Of a stretch of DNA of 64,000 nucleotides, positions 24,631 to 33,232 are shown one piece after another; positions within the stretch are counted from its first letter, which is position 1, and each line of letters starts with the position of its first letter. This stretch comes from Firmicutes bacterium UBA5201. Lineage in GTDB: Bacteria > Bacillota > Clostridia > Peptostreptococcales > Acidaminobacteraceae. The notes under the pieces were generated by a model. It saw nothing but the letters and a program-made list of their open reading frames with translations, was not told the origin of the DNA and did not search any database. The stretch covers positions 237,906-301,905 of the forward strand of contig DHVT01000015.1 of the NCBI GenBank assembly GCA_002412775.1. Direction: 5' to 3'. The translations under genes and the position numbers were made by a program.

Positions 24631-25722
24631 ATGGCGCAGTTAAGATTATCAAACATCAATAAGATTTACGACAACAAGGTACAAGCGGTATTTGATTTTT
24701 GTCTTGATGTACAGGACAAGGAATTCATCGTGTTTGTAGGTCCGTCCGGTTGTGGAAAATCCACGACATTACGGATGATCGCAGGACTGGAAGATATAAC
24801 AGGCGGTGAATTTTATATCGATGGAGAATACATGAATCATGTTGAACCCAAAGATAGAGATATAGCGATGGTTTTTCAGAGCTATGCATTATATCCTCAC
24901 ATGACGGTTTATGAGAACATGTCGTTTGGCCTGCGCATTAAAAAAATACCTAAAGATGAAATTGACGCAAGGGTGAAAAAAGCAGCTAAAATTTTGGAAA
25001 TCGAATCCTTTTTGGATCGAAAGCCTAAAGCGCTGTCCGGTGGTCAAAGGCAAAGGGTAGCACTTGGTAGAGCCATTGTTAGAAATGCCAAAGTGTTTTT
25101 GATGGATGAGCCTCTTAGCAACCTCGACGCAAAATTGAGAGTTCAAATGAGAAGCGAGATCATCAAACTTCATGAGACAATCGGGGCGACGACTATCTAT
25201 GTCACACATGACCAGACAGAAGCCATGACAATGGCGTCCAGAATAGTAGTGATGAAAGATGGTTATATTCAACAGATTGGAACACCAAAGGAAATTTACA
25301 ACAATCCGCAAAATATATTTGTGGCGAGTTTTGTCGGTGCACCCGCTATGAATTTCTTGAACGTACAAGTTTCCAGTGGAAACATTGTGCTTGAAGGAAC
25401 TCCATATCAAATTGGTTCAAATTTATCGGATATACTTAAAAGTTACGAGGGCAAAGAAATCATCATGGGAATCAGACCAGAGGATTTGCACGTTTCAGAA
25501 GATATAATCATGCAGTTTCCTGAGAGAACCATTGCCTATGATGTTGATATTTCAGAATTGCTCGGACATGAGTGCGTACTGCATGGCAAGCATGGCAAAC
25601 AAAGAATTGTTGCGAAAGTCAGTGAACGAACCAATATTAAAAATCATCAAAGCATTAAATTGAATATGGATTTTGACAGAATTTACTTTTTCGACAAAGA
25701 CACTGAAAAACGGATTTCTTAA
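24631..25722 (+). CDS. Sugar ABC transporter ATPase (MsmX/UgpC family)
   Basis: A 363-residue ATPase with Walker A GPSGCGKST, Q-loop VFQSYALYPHM, signature LSGGQRQRVALGRAIV, Walker B VFLMDEPLSNLDAKLR and the H-loop in YVTHDQTEAMT. The C-terminal ~120 residues form the MalK-type OB domain. It energises a carbohydrate importer. Encoding the ATPase in the same operon is notable because many Firmicutes share one genomic MsmX among several importers. It is the first gene of the sialic acid operon. Confidence 0.93.
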   Translation: MAQLRLSNINKIYDNKVQAVFDFCLDVQDKEFIVFVGPSGCGKSTTLRMIAGLEDITGGEFYIDGEYMNHVEPKDRDIAMVFQSYALYPHMTVYENMSFGLRIKKIPKDEIDARVKKAAKILEIESFLDRKPKALSGGQRQRVALGRAIVRNAKVFLMDEPLSNLDAKLRVQMRSEIIKLHETIGATTIYVTHDQTEAMTMASRIVVMKDGYIQQIGTPKEIYNNPQNIFVASFVGAPAMNFLNVQVSSGNIVLEGTPYQIGSNLSDILKSYEGKEIIMGIRPEDLHVSEDIIMQFPERTIAYDVDISELLGHECVLHGKHGKQRIVAKVSERTNIKNHQSIKLNMDFDRIYFFDKDTEKRIS

Positions 25723-25793
25723 CTCAAGCATTGGTTAGAGTCATGACAAAAGTCAGAAGAATCGTTAATATTTAGATGAATTGGGGAGGACTT

Positions 25794-27167
25794 ATGAAAA
25801 AGATTAATATAATGGTTTCAAGCTTGTTGCTCATCGTGTTGCTGATTACCGGCTGTTCCGCTACAGTTGAAACACCCGCACCTGAACCTGTTGCCTCAAA
25901 TGTGGAGCAAAATACCGAAGCACCTGCAAAGCAGGATCCACTCGATCATTACACCAAAGAAAATCCTATCGCAATCTCATTTTGGAATTTTCCGAACTTC
26001 ACAGGTGATGACGAGTTCGCCAAAGGTGATTATGATTTAGCATTGATCAAGGCGTTTCAAGAAGCACATCCAAATGTGAAAGTAGAATATCAAGCAATTG
26101 AATTTACAGACGGACCAGCGAAACTGGAGACTGCAATCCAATCGAGAACCAATCCGGATGTTGTCTATGATGCACCAGGTAGAGTCATAGACTGGGCTAG
26201 CAAGGGTTACTTGGTTCCAATGGATGACATGGTGGACAAGTCAATTCTTTTGGAAGCAGCAGTCACCGCAAGCAGCTATGAAGGCAGTTTGTATTTATAT
26301 CCACAAGGTGTGGCGCCATTTATGATGGGATTCAACAAAGGCTTGCTTGAAGAAATGGGTTTGGTGGATATGTTGCCGCTTGACAGAGCTAATAGAGCAT
26401 GGTCTGTGGAAGAATACGAAGCATTATTGACAGCTATTCATGAGAAAAATGCTGATATCGCACCTGCAATTTTGTTTGCGAAATCACAAGGTGGTGACCA
26501 AGGACCTAGAGCTTTCATTTCGAATCTGTATGGATCTTGGATCACCAATGAAGAAGTCACTGAATACACCATTAACGATACAAATGGCGTCAAAGCAATG
26601 GAATGGGCTAAACAAGCCTATGACAAAGGTTTATTGGGCCAGGGCATCGCACTTGATGCTGGTGCAAGCATTGAAGCTTTCAGAAGTGGGCTGGCGGCAT
26701 CTACCATTTTATATTCTCCAGGTTTATACAGACCAGATATGATCGCGAAAAAATTCACTCCAGTTCTGGTTCCGTATCCAAACAACTCAGGCACACCAGA
26801 GCTAGAATACCTAGTTGCCGGTCCATGTATATTTGACAACGGTGATGAAGATAGAGCAATAGCAAGCAAATTGTTCATTGACTTTATGATCAATGACTCA
26901 GAGTGGGGAAAAAGAACTCTCAAGTCGACAGGAAATTTCTCGGCTAAAAACGGTGAAACCGGACTTTATGACGATGCAGAACTTGTATTCGCAGAAAAAA
27001 TGAGCGCATATTTCGGACCTTACTACAATACAATCCCTGGATTCGCTCAAATGAGAAATGCATGGTTCCCTATGGTACAAGGTGTTTTGAACGGTGATGC
27101 ATCACCTAAAGAGTCACTGGATGCCTTTGTAGAATTCTCAAACAACTCCATAGAAGACGCAAAATAA
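25794..27167 (+). CDS. Sugar ABC transporter substrate-binding lipoprotein
   Basis: A 457-residue family-1 solute-binding protein with a lipobox LITGC (Cys21), a Thr/Pro-rich linker, then the ligand-binding core (ISFWNFPNF; AFQEAHPNVKVEYQ; NPDVVYDAPGR). Context with nanE, nanA and a ManNAc-type kinase implies N-acetylneuraminate or a sialoside as ligand. The start at 25794 has GGGGAGG; the upstream ATG at 25776 does not. A strong stem-loop follows it. Confidence 0.88.
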   Translation: MKKINIMVSSLLLIVLLITGCSATVETPAPEPVASNVEQNTEAPAKQDPLDHYTKENPIAISFWNFPNFTGDDEFAKGDYDLALIKAFQEAHPNVKVEYQAIEFTDGPAKLETAIQSRTNPDVVYDAPGRVIDWASKGYLVPMDDMVDKSILLEAAVTASSYEGSLYLYPQGVAPFMMGFNKGLLEEMGLVDMLPLDRANRAWSVEEYEALLTAIHEKNADIAPAILFAKSQGGDQGPRAFISNLYGSWITNEEVTEYTINDTNGVKAMEWAKQAYDKGLLGQGIALDAGASIEAFRSGLAASTILYSPGLYRPDMIAKKFTPVLVPYPNNSGTPELEYLVAGPCIFDNGDEDRAIASKLFIDFMINDSEWGKRTLKSTGNFSAKNGETGLYDDAELVFAEKMSAYFGPYYNTIPGFAQMRNAWFPMVQGVLNGDASPKESLDAFVEFSNNSIEDAK

Positions 27168-27184
27168 TAACGCAATAGTTAATA

Positions 27185-27213
27185 GGTGAGGCAAGTCAAT
27201 GACTTGCCTCACC
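27185..27213 (+). promoter_or_regulatory. Intercistronic stem-loop after the binding-protein gene
   Basis: A perfect 13-bp stem GGTGAGGCAAGTC / GACTTGCCTCACC with loop AAT. No T run follows, so it looks like an mRNA-stabilising or partial attenuation element. Such hairpins let a binding protein be made in excess over the permeases. Confidence 0.75.
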
Positions 27214-27231
27214 ATTAAAAAGAGGTGTAAT

Positions 27232-28167
27232 ATGGCAGAATCGAAAACAAGTTCAGAGCGTTTCGAAAAAGAGAATCAGATGGCCAGAAAGAAAAGAAAA
27301 TATAGGGACAATGTAAGTGGACTGCTTTTCCTTTTGCCTACACTGGTCTTTTTCATTACGTTCGTCCTTTATCCCATGCTCAAGGGAATCTATCTATCAT
27401 TTTTTAGATTCAGAGGCAGGAATATCAGTTTTATCGGAATGGATAATTATAAGAACCTTCTGACGGACAAAGTATTCATCAAATCGTTGACCAATACGAC
27501 GTTGATCACAGGCATAGCGGTTCCGATTGTCATTGTTTTCGCATTGTTCGTAGCAATCAATATCTATAACAAAAATGCCACCATCAGATCCTTCTTCAGA
27601 GGTGTGTTTTATATTCCTGCCATATCATCGGTAGTTTCCATCACTGTCGTATGGGCTTGGATTTATCATCCACAGTACGGTATTCTGAATTATGTGTTGA
27701 AGTCTGCGAATATTTTGAATCAGAACGTGGACTGGCTCGGAAGCAATAAAACCGCATTGTTTGCAATCATTGCAATCCTTGTCACTACTTCAGTAGGGCA
27801 ACCCATTATATTGTATGTGGCAGCCCTGGGAAATGTCTCAAAAGAATACATCGAAGCGGCTACAGTGGATGGTGCGAGCAAATGGACAATCTTTACACAG
27901 ATCATTTGGCCTTTGATCATGCCTACGACACTTTATGTGGTGGTCGTGACGACTATCAACAGTTTTCAGATATTTGCACTCATTCAGTTATTGACCGCAG
28001 GTGGACCGAACTATGGGACATCGACAATCATGTACTTGGTTTATACTAAAGCAATTGTAGAAGGAAGATTTGGCATTTCTAGTGCCATGGGTGTTATTCT
28101 CGCATTGGTGATCGGTGCAATCTCGCTCATACAATTTAAGTTCTTTTCAACTGATGTGGAATACTAG
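27232..28167 (+). CDS. Sugar ABC transporter permease 1 (MalF type)
   Basis: A 311-residue inner-membrane permease with a charged N-terminus and six helices. The EAA loop reads YIEAATVDGASKWTIFTQIIWP, the contact site for the ATPase. It pairs with the next gene to form the translocation channel. ATG 27232 has AAGAGGTG; the earlier in-frame ATG at 27199 lies inside the stem-loop. Confidence 0.9.
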   Translation: MAESKTSSERFEKENQMARKKRKYRDNVSGLLFLLPTLVFFITFVLYPMLKGIYLSFFRFRGRNISFIGMDNYKNLLTDKVFIKSLTNTTLITGIAVPIVIVFALFVAINIYNKNATIRSFFRGVFYIPAISSVVSITVVWAWIYHPQYGILNYVLKSANILNQNVDWLGSNKTALFAIIAILVTTSVGQPIILYVAALGNVSKEYIEAATVDGASKWTIFTQIIWPLIMPTTLYVVVVTTINSFQIFALIQLLTAGGPNYGTSTIMYLVYTKAIVEGRFGISSAMGVILALVIGAISLIQFKFFSTDVEY

Positions 28168-28178
28168 GGGTGAGGAAG

Positions 28179-29024
28179 ATGAATAATATAAAAAAGAAAT
28201 CAAAACTGAATATCATAGGAATCTTTTCCATGATTATCTTAATCGGTTTGACAATATTCTTCCTGTTCCCGTTTTATTGGATTCTAACAGGCTCCTTTAA
28301 ACTGCAGGAAGTGGCGATTTCCATTCCACCGGAGTGGTTTCCGATGAGTCCTACCTTACAAAATTACAGACAGTTATTTGTGCCACTCACTGGCAGGTGG
28401 TTTTTCAACTCCGTATTTGTGTCCAGTGCTACAACCATACTCGTGTGTGTCACTGCTTCTCTATCGGGATACGCACTGGCTAAAAAGAAATTTACTGGAA
28501 TGCATTTCATATTCATGGTATTTGTAGCCGCAATGGCATTACCAAAACAAGTCATATTGATTCCACTTCTTAAATTCATCACAGAACTCGGATTGATGGA
28601 CTCCTATGCGGCATTGATTCTTCCTGCGGTCGGATGGCCATTCGGCGTCTTCCTGATGAAGCAATTTTCTCACTCTGTACCTGTAGAGTTGTTGGAGTCC
28701 GCTCGGATTGACGGCTGCGGAGAGCTCAGAACATTTGTGAGTATCGTATTGCCAATTATCAAACCAGGTGTTGGCGCACTCGCAATATTCACATTTATAT
28801 CCAGTTGGAATGATTATTTTTCACAGCTCATATTTACAAATTCAGAACATATGAAAACGCTTCCTCTAGGTTTGGCAGCCATGTCTCAAGGTGCGGAGTT
28901 CACAATCAATTATGGACTGCTTATGGCTGGTGCGCTTTTGGCGTCACTGCCTATGATTGTCGTGTTTTTATTGTTCCAAAGTTATTTTACGCAAGGTGTC
29001 ACAATGGGTGCGGTCAAAGGTTAG
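28179..29024 (+). CDS. Sugar ABC transporter permease 2 (MalG type)
   Basis: A 281-residue permease with six helices and the EAA loop LLESARIDGCGELRTFVSIVLP. The C-terminus (TQGVTMGAVKG) is typical of the MalG partner. ATG 28179, preceded by GGGGTGAGG, is preferred to GTG 28170. Eleven bases separate it from the first permease gene. Confidence 0.92.
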   Translation: MNNIKKKSKLNIIGIFSMIILIGLTIFFLFPFYWILTGSFKLQEVAISIPPEWFPMSPTLQNYRQLFVPLTGRWFFNSVFVSSATTILVCVTASLSGYALAKKKFTGMHFIFMVFVAAMALPKQVILIPLLKFITELGLMDSYAALILPAVGWPFGVFLMKQFSHSVPVELLESARIDGCGELRTFVSIVLPIIKPGVGALAIFTFISSWNDYFSQLIFTNSEHMKTLPLGLAAMSQGAEFTINYGLLMAGALLASLPMIVVFLLFQSYFTQGVTMGAVKG

Positions 29025-29032
29025 GAGGCAAA

Positions 29033-29341
29033 ATGGATTTGGCGAATTTCGTTATAGGGTGGTTTTATTATAGTTTTTATTACATGCTTTTTTCAGTGTT
29101 TGCAACATTGATGCTCAATAGGTTCACAAAAAGGTTATGGTTGTCACCTTTGATCATCAACGCAGTCAGCATTGTATTATTGATTCTGCTCGTTAAAAAC
29201 AACTGGATAGCGGGTGGTGATGCAACCTATGCCATGTATTTCAACTATATGCCCATAGTATTTTCGAGTATCGTTGTCAACCTGTCGATCGGCATTAAAA
29301 ATCAATTGATGAAAACAAATAAACATTTTGAAGAGGTATAG
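29033..29341 (+). CDS. Small three-helix membrane protein of unknown function
   Basis: A 102-residue protein with three predicted helices (about 8-28, 37-55 and 68-88) and a charged C-terminus. I do not recognise the family. It starts nine bases after the permease stop behind AGGAGG, and its own stop directly abuts the nanE start codon. It is therefore tightly embedded in the sialic acid operon. It may assist the transporter; that is inference from position only. Confidence 0.75.
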   Translation: MDLANFVIGWFYYSFYYMLFSVFATLMLNRFTKRLWLSPLIINAVSIVLLILLVKNNWIAGGDATYAMYFNYMPIVFSSIVVNLSIGIKNQLMKTNKHFEEV

Positions 29342-30040
29342 ATGAGTAAAACAGATGGTATAAAAGGAAAGCTCATTGTATCCTGCCAAGCTCTTCCTGA
29401 CGAACCGCTGCATTCTCCAGTAATCATGGGGCGAATGGCACTTGCGGCTCAAGAAGGAGGTGCGGGAGGCATCAGGGCAAATACGAAAGAAGATATTAAG
29501 GAAATCAAGCGTGTGGTGGGGTTGCCGATTATTGGCATTGTCAAACGCAATTATCCAGATTCCAAGGTATACATTACTCCAACATTGAATGAAGTCGAGG
29601 AACTTGTTGAGGCAGGTGTGGAAATCATCGCTATGGATGCCACAAGGGAATTGAGACCAGGCAATATCACACTGGAAGATTTCTTCAATATGGCAAAAGC
29701 AAAATATCCATTACAAAAGTTTATGGCCGACTGCTCGACACTTGAGGAGGCCATTGCTGCAGATGAACTGGGATTTGATTTCGTAGGAACGACTTTAGTG
29801 GGGTATACAAGTTATACAGATGGCACACAAATCGAGGCAGAGGATTTCAGTTTGATCAAACAAATTTTGTGTCTTGTCAAGAAGCCACTGATAGCAGAGG
29901 GCAATATCAACACACCAGAGAAAGCAAGGAGAGTACTTGAACTGGGTTGTCACAGTGTTGTGGTGGGTTCAGCAATCACAAGACCCCAATGGATCACAAA
30001 AAAGTATACCGAGGAAATTGAAAAGAATCAAATAAAATAA
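29342..30040 (+). CDS. nanE: N-acetylmannosamine-6-phosphate 2-epimerase
   Basis: A 232-residue TIM barrel of the NanE family (EC 5.1.3.9). Visible motifs are IVSCQALPDEPLHSP, GAGGIRANTKEDI, PIIGIVKRNYPDS, IIAMDATRELRP (catalytic region), FMADCSTLEEA, TLVGYTSYT and PLIAEGNINTPE. It converts ManNAc-6-P to GlcNAc-6-P, linking the kinase product to NagA. The start codon touches the previous stop codon. Confidence 0.95.
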   Translation: MSKTDGIKGKLIVSCQALPDEPLHSPVIMGRMALAAQEGGAGGIRANTKEDIKEIKRVVGLPIIGIVKRNYPDSKVYITPTLNEVEELVEAGVEIIAMDATRELRPGNITLEDFFNMAKAKYPLQKFMADCSTLEEAIAADELGFDFVGTTLVGYTSYTDGTQIEAEDFSLIKQILCLVKKPLIAEGNINTPEKARRVLELGCHSVVVGSAITRPQWITKKYTEEIEKNQIK

Positions 30041-30066
30041 AATAAAAGAATGACATAGGAGGCCGC

Positions 30067-30960
30067 ATGAAAGGCGTATTTACAGCATTATTGACACCGT
30101 TTTTACAGGATGGAACGGTGGATGAAAAGGCGCTCAGACAAATGGTGAGACACAACATCGACGTCATGACTATTGACGGATTGTATATTGGAGGTTCCAC
30201 AGGGGAAGCGTTCCTAATGAATGAATCCGAACGCATTAGAGTGCTCCAAATCGTCAAGGACGAAGCACAAGAAGCCATAGTATTGATTGCACAAATTGGA
30301 TCACTGAATTTGGAGGAATCCATCCGAATCGGTTTGGAAGCCAAGGCACTTGGCTTTCAAGCTGTTTCAGCGATAACGCCTTATTATTACCGCTTTTCTT
30401 TTGAAGAGATTTTAACGTTTTACAGTGATCTATGTCAAGCTCTGCAGCATCCTATGATCGTCTATTCAAACCCTTCAATGTCCGGATCGAACTTCGACCT
30501 CAATAAATATGAGCAATTGCTCAATTTAGAGCACGTTATAGGTGTCAAATATTCAGATGCGGATGTCGCAAAATTCGAAAGACTCACGACATACTTCAAG
30601 AATAAACTATTCTATTATGGTTATGATGAAATCTCCATTGTCGGCTTCCTGCTAGGCGCGGATGGCGTTATCGGATCCACTTACAACTTGACAGGTCACA
30701 TCGTCAAGAAGATGGTTGTGCTACTTGAAAAAGGTGAAGTGGTCAAAGCAAGGGCGTTGCAAGGACAGATAACTAACTGTATCGAGTCCGTTGTGGACAA
30801 TAATTTATATCCGACCTTGAAAGGATTGTTGAATCTGGCCGGTGTCGATCCAAGTCTTATGAAAAAACCATTTGGCGAATTGAATGCAAATCAAAAGAAT
30901 CAGTTACAAAATATATTCAACCAAATCCAACAGCTGAATCAATTTGTAAAAATGCAATAA
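30067..30960 (+). CDS. nanA: N-acetylneuraminate lyase
   Basis: A 297-residue member of the DapA/NanA TIM-barrel family. GGSTGEAFL (residues 42-50), Y133 in IVYSNP, the Schiff-base K161 in GVKYSD, and GYDEISIVGFLLGADGVIGS match NanA better than DapA. It splits N-acetylneuraminate into N-acetylmannosamine and pyruvate (EC 4.1.3.3). Position between nanE and the ROK kinase confirms the pathway. Confidence 0.93.
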   Translation: MKGVFTALLTPFLQDGTVDEKALRQMVRHNIDVMTIDGLYIGGSTGEAFLMNESERIRVLQIVKDEAQEAIVLIAQIGSLNLEESIRIGLEAKALGFQAVSAITPYYYRFSFEEILTFYSDLCQALQHPMIVYSNPSMSGSNFDLNKYEQLLNLEHVIGVKYSDADVAKFERLTTYFKNKLFYYGYDEISIVGFLLGADGVIGSTYNLTGHIVKKMVVLLEKGEVVKARALQGQITNCIESVVDNNLYPTLKGLLNLAGVDPSLMKKPFGELNANQKNQLQNIFNQIQQLNQFVKMQ

Positions 30961-30991
30961 AAATGGAATAATGGTAAAGGGTGAGGTAATT

Positions 30992-31900
30992 ATGATCTTT
31001 GTTTTTGATATCGGTGGAACAATGACGAAATACGGCATCTATGAGAATTCGGAGATGTGTTACGAACTGATTGAACATAATGAATTTCCATCCATGGCAA
31101 ATCAAGGTGGTCGGATTATGATTGACCACCTTTTTAAGGCTGTGGAGGAACTTTCAATTAATTACAATCTTACAGGGATTTCCATAAGTTCCGCAGGGCA
31201 AATCCATCCTTTTTCTGGAGAGGTCATTTTTGCTACGGATAATATACCCGGTTATTCAGGTATGAATTTGAAAAAAATGTTCGAGAGCCGTTTTGCAGTG
31301 CCAGTGGCAGTTGAAAATGATGTGAACTGTTTTTTGTTGGGGGAATACAGCACTCGGAATTTGAGTGGTGACGTCCTGGGATTGACACTTGGCACTGGAA
31401 TTGGTGGAGCAGTAATGACAAGAGGAGAGCTCTTGAGAGGGAGTACTTTTTCAGCAGGTGAAATTGGACATATTCAGCTTGTCAGAGAAGGTTTGCCATG
31501 TACTTGTGGCTATAATGGCTGCTTTGAACAATATGCATCTACAAAAGCTCTGAAGACAAGGGTTGAACTAGAAATGTCAATTGATGATCTGAAGATTTTC
31601 TTTCAACGTTGTAAAGAAAATGATTCAGCCGCACTTAGTCTTCTGGATCAGTGGATAGATGATCTCACAGACGGGATTAAAAGTTTGATCCATGTCCTTA
31701 ATCCGGAAAAAGTCATCATTGGAGGCGCAATTGCGGCACAAGGTGCCTATTTGGAAGCCGCCATTGAAAAAAAACTAAAACAGAAAATAATGTCTTCTTT
31801 TGCAAAAGAACTTCAAATAATAGTATCTGAAAATGGCAATACAAACAATCTGAACGGTGCACTTGTACACTGGATCCAAAGTTATCCAAATATGTCTTGA
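30992..31900 (+). CDS. nanK: ROK-family kinase, probable N-acetylmannosamine kinase
   Basis: A 302-residue ROK sugar kinase: ATP-binding FDIGGTMTKYGIY, catalytic ENDVNCFLLGEY, LTLGTGIGGAV, and the zinc motif GHIQLVREGLPCTCGYNGC, followed by FEQYAS. In this operon the expected reaction is ManNAc to ManNAc-6-P (EC 2.7.1.60). A glucokinase-like activity cannot be excluded from sequence. ATG 30992 follows GGTGAGGT. Confidence 0.88.
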   Translation: MIFVFDIGGTMTKYGIYENSEMCYELIEHNEFPSMANQGGRIMIDHLFKAVEELSINYNLTGISISSAGQIHPFSGEVIFATDNIPGYSGMNLKKMFESRFAVPVAVENDVNCFLLGEYSTRNLSGDVLGLTLGTGIGGAVMTRGELLRGSTFSAGEIGHIQLVREGLPCTCGYNGCFEQYASTKALKTRVELEMSIDDLKIFFQRCKENDSAALSLLDQWIDDLTDGIKSLIHVLNPEKVIIGGAIAAQGAYLEAAIEKKLKQKIMSSFAKELQIIVSENGNTNNLNGALVHWIQSYPNMS

Positions 31901-31911
31901 GGGAGGTTGAA

Positions 31912-32739
31912 ATGTCAAAATCTAAGCTAAGCATCGCAATGGAACAATTTAAACCCAATTATACCAAAGCTGAAATCAAACTTTATGAGTATATTCAGGC
32001 ACATATGGAAACTGTGATGTACAATTCCCTTACTGAATTATCAGAGATTTGTTCAGTTGGTGAAGCCACCATTCTAAGATTTTGCAGAAAAATCGGTTAT
32101 AAAGGCTATCAAGACTTCAAACTTGCCGCTGCGCAGGAACTTTCATTGATCCAATCTAAACAAGTGAATGAAGACACGTTCATGAACCGTATTCGGATCA
32201 ATATGCAAAAAGTCATTGAAGACACTTATGAGGCCATGAAACAGGAGTCAATCGAGGAAGCCATCAAGTGGATGGATGAAACGGATGATATCATCATATA
32301 TGGAGTGGGACACTCTGGTGCCTCCGCACTGGATTTCCAAAGCAGGTTGATGCGTGTGGGAAAAAATGTTCAAGTGGTGACAGACCCACATTTTCAAGTG
32401 ATGCGTTCTTGTTCCGCAAATGAAAAGTCATTGATTATTGCCATCAGTTTAACAGGCAGTACAAAGGATATAGTGGATGCGGTCAGCATTGCTAAGGAAA
32501 GAAAGGCTAAAATCATAGCCATCACAAGTTATGTGAGGTCACCGCTTACAAAATATGCGGATACGGTTTTGTTGACATCGGGAAAAGAAAGCCCTCTTGA
32601 TGGTGGCTCAATGGTGGGCAAGGTATCACAGCTTTATGTCATTGACACACTGTGCACTGGCCTGATCATGAATAATATGGATTATGCTCAAATGATCAAA
32701 AAGGAAGCCGCAGAAGTGGTTGCTTCAAAACTATATTGA
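31912..32739 (+). CDS. RpiR-family transcriptional regulator (HTH-SIS)
   Basis: A 275-residue regulator. The N-terminal HTH (LTELSEICSVGEATILRFCR, then KIGYKGYQDFK) binds DNA, and the SIS domain (DIIIYGVGHSGASALDFQSRL; AISLTGSTKDIVD) senses a phosphosugar. In other Firmicutes RpiR-type NanR proteins respond to ManNAc-6-P or a related intermediate, which fits its place here. It probably acts on its own operon, perhaps through the palindrome at 24557. ATG 31912 follows GGGAGGT. Confidence 0.9.
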   Translation: MSKSKLSIAMEQFKPNYTKAEIKLYEYIQAHMETVMYNSLTELSEICSVGEATILRFCRKIGYKGYQDFKLAAAQELSLIQSKQVNEDTFMNRIRINMQKVIEDTYEAMKQESIEEAIKWMDETDDIIIYGVGHSGASALDFQSRLMRVGKNVQVVTDPHFQVMRSCSANEKSLIIAISLTGSTKDIVDAVSIAKERKAKIIAITSYVRSPLTKYADTVLLTSGKESPLDGGSMVGKVSQLYVIDTLCTGLIMNNMDYAQMIKKEAAEVVASKLY

Positions 32740-32758
32740 TATTAACGTGAGGTTGTAT

Positions 32759-33214
32759 ATGATATTTGATAGCGTGGAACACATTGGCATATATAAGGGC
32801 ATTCATATTGGATTGGATCGCGCAATCCAGATGATTGAAAGCAACCAACTGGATCTATCAAAATCAGGTAAGGTTTCAGTAGATGGGGATGCAATTTTTT
32901 ACTTGGTCCAAGATTATTCAACAAAAGATGTGCTTGATGCAAAACTGGAAGCGCATAGACGATACATCGATCTTCAATTTTTAGTAAAAGGCAATGAAAT
33001 CATGGATTGTATCAACATAGTGAATTTATCGGAACTGACAGATTACGATGAAGCCAATGACATCCAATTTTTCAAAGGAGAGTGCAACCGTCTTTTTGCT
33101 AAAGAAAACGATTTTGCCGTCTTTTTCCCTCACGATGGACATCGCACAGGTGTCTCTACACAAGAAGCTGAGCAAGTAAAAAAAGTTGTGTTCAAAATTG
33201 CCTATGATCTTTAA
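32759..33214 (+). CDS. yhcH: YhcH/YjgK/YiaL-family protein, probable sialic acid anomerase (NanQ-like)
   Basis: A 151-residue cupin-fold protein with the family motifs GDAIFYLVQDYSTKDVLDAK, EAHRRYIDLQFLVKGNE, and FAVFFPHDGHRTGV. E. coli NanQ/YhcH speeds interconversion of sialic acid anomers so that the lyase receives its substrate form. ATG 32759, preceded by GTGAGG, is chosen over the upstream ATG at 32720, which overlaps the regulator gene. Confidence 0.88.
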   Translation: MIFDSVEHIGIYKGIHIGLDRAIQMIESNQLDLSKSGKVSVDGDAIFYLVQDYSTKDVLDAKLEAHRRYIDLQFLVKGNEIMDCINIVNLSELTDYDEANDIQFFKGECNRLFAKENDFAVFFPHDGHRTGVSTQEAEQVKKVVFKIAYDL

Positions 33215-33232
33215 TGAAGTGAGGTATATCCA

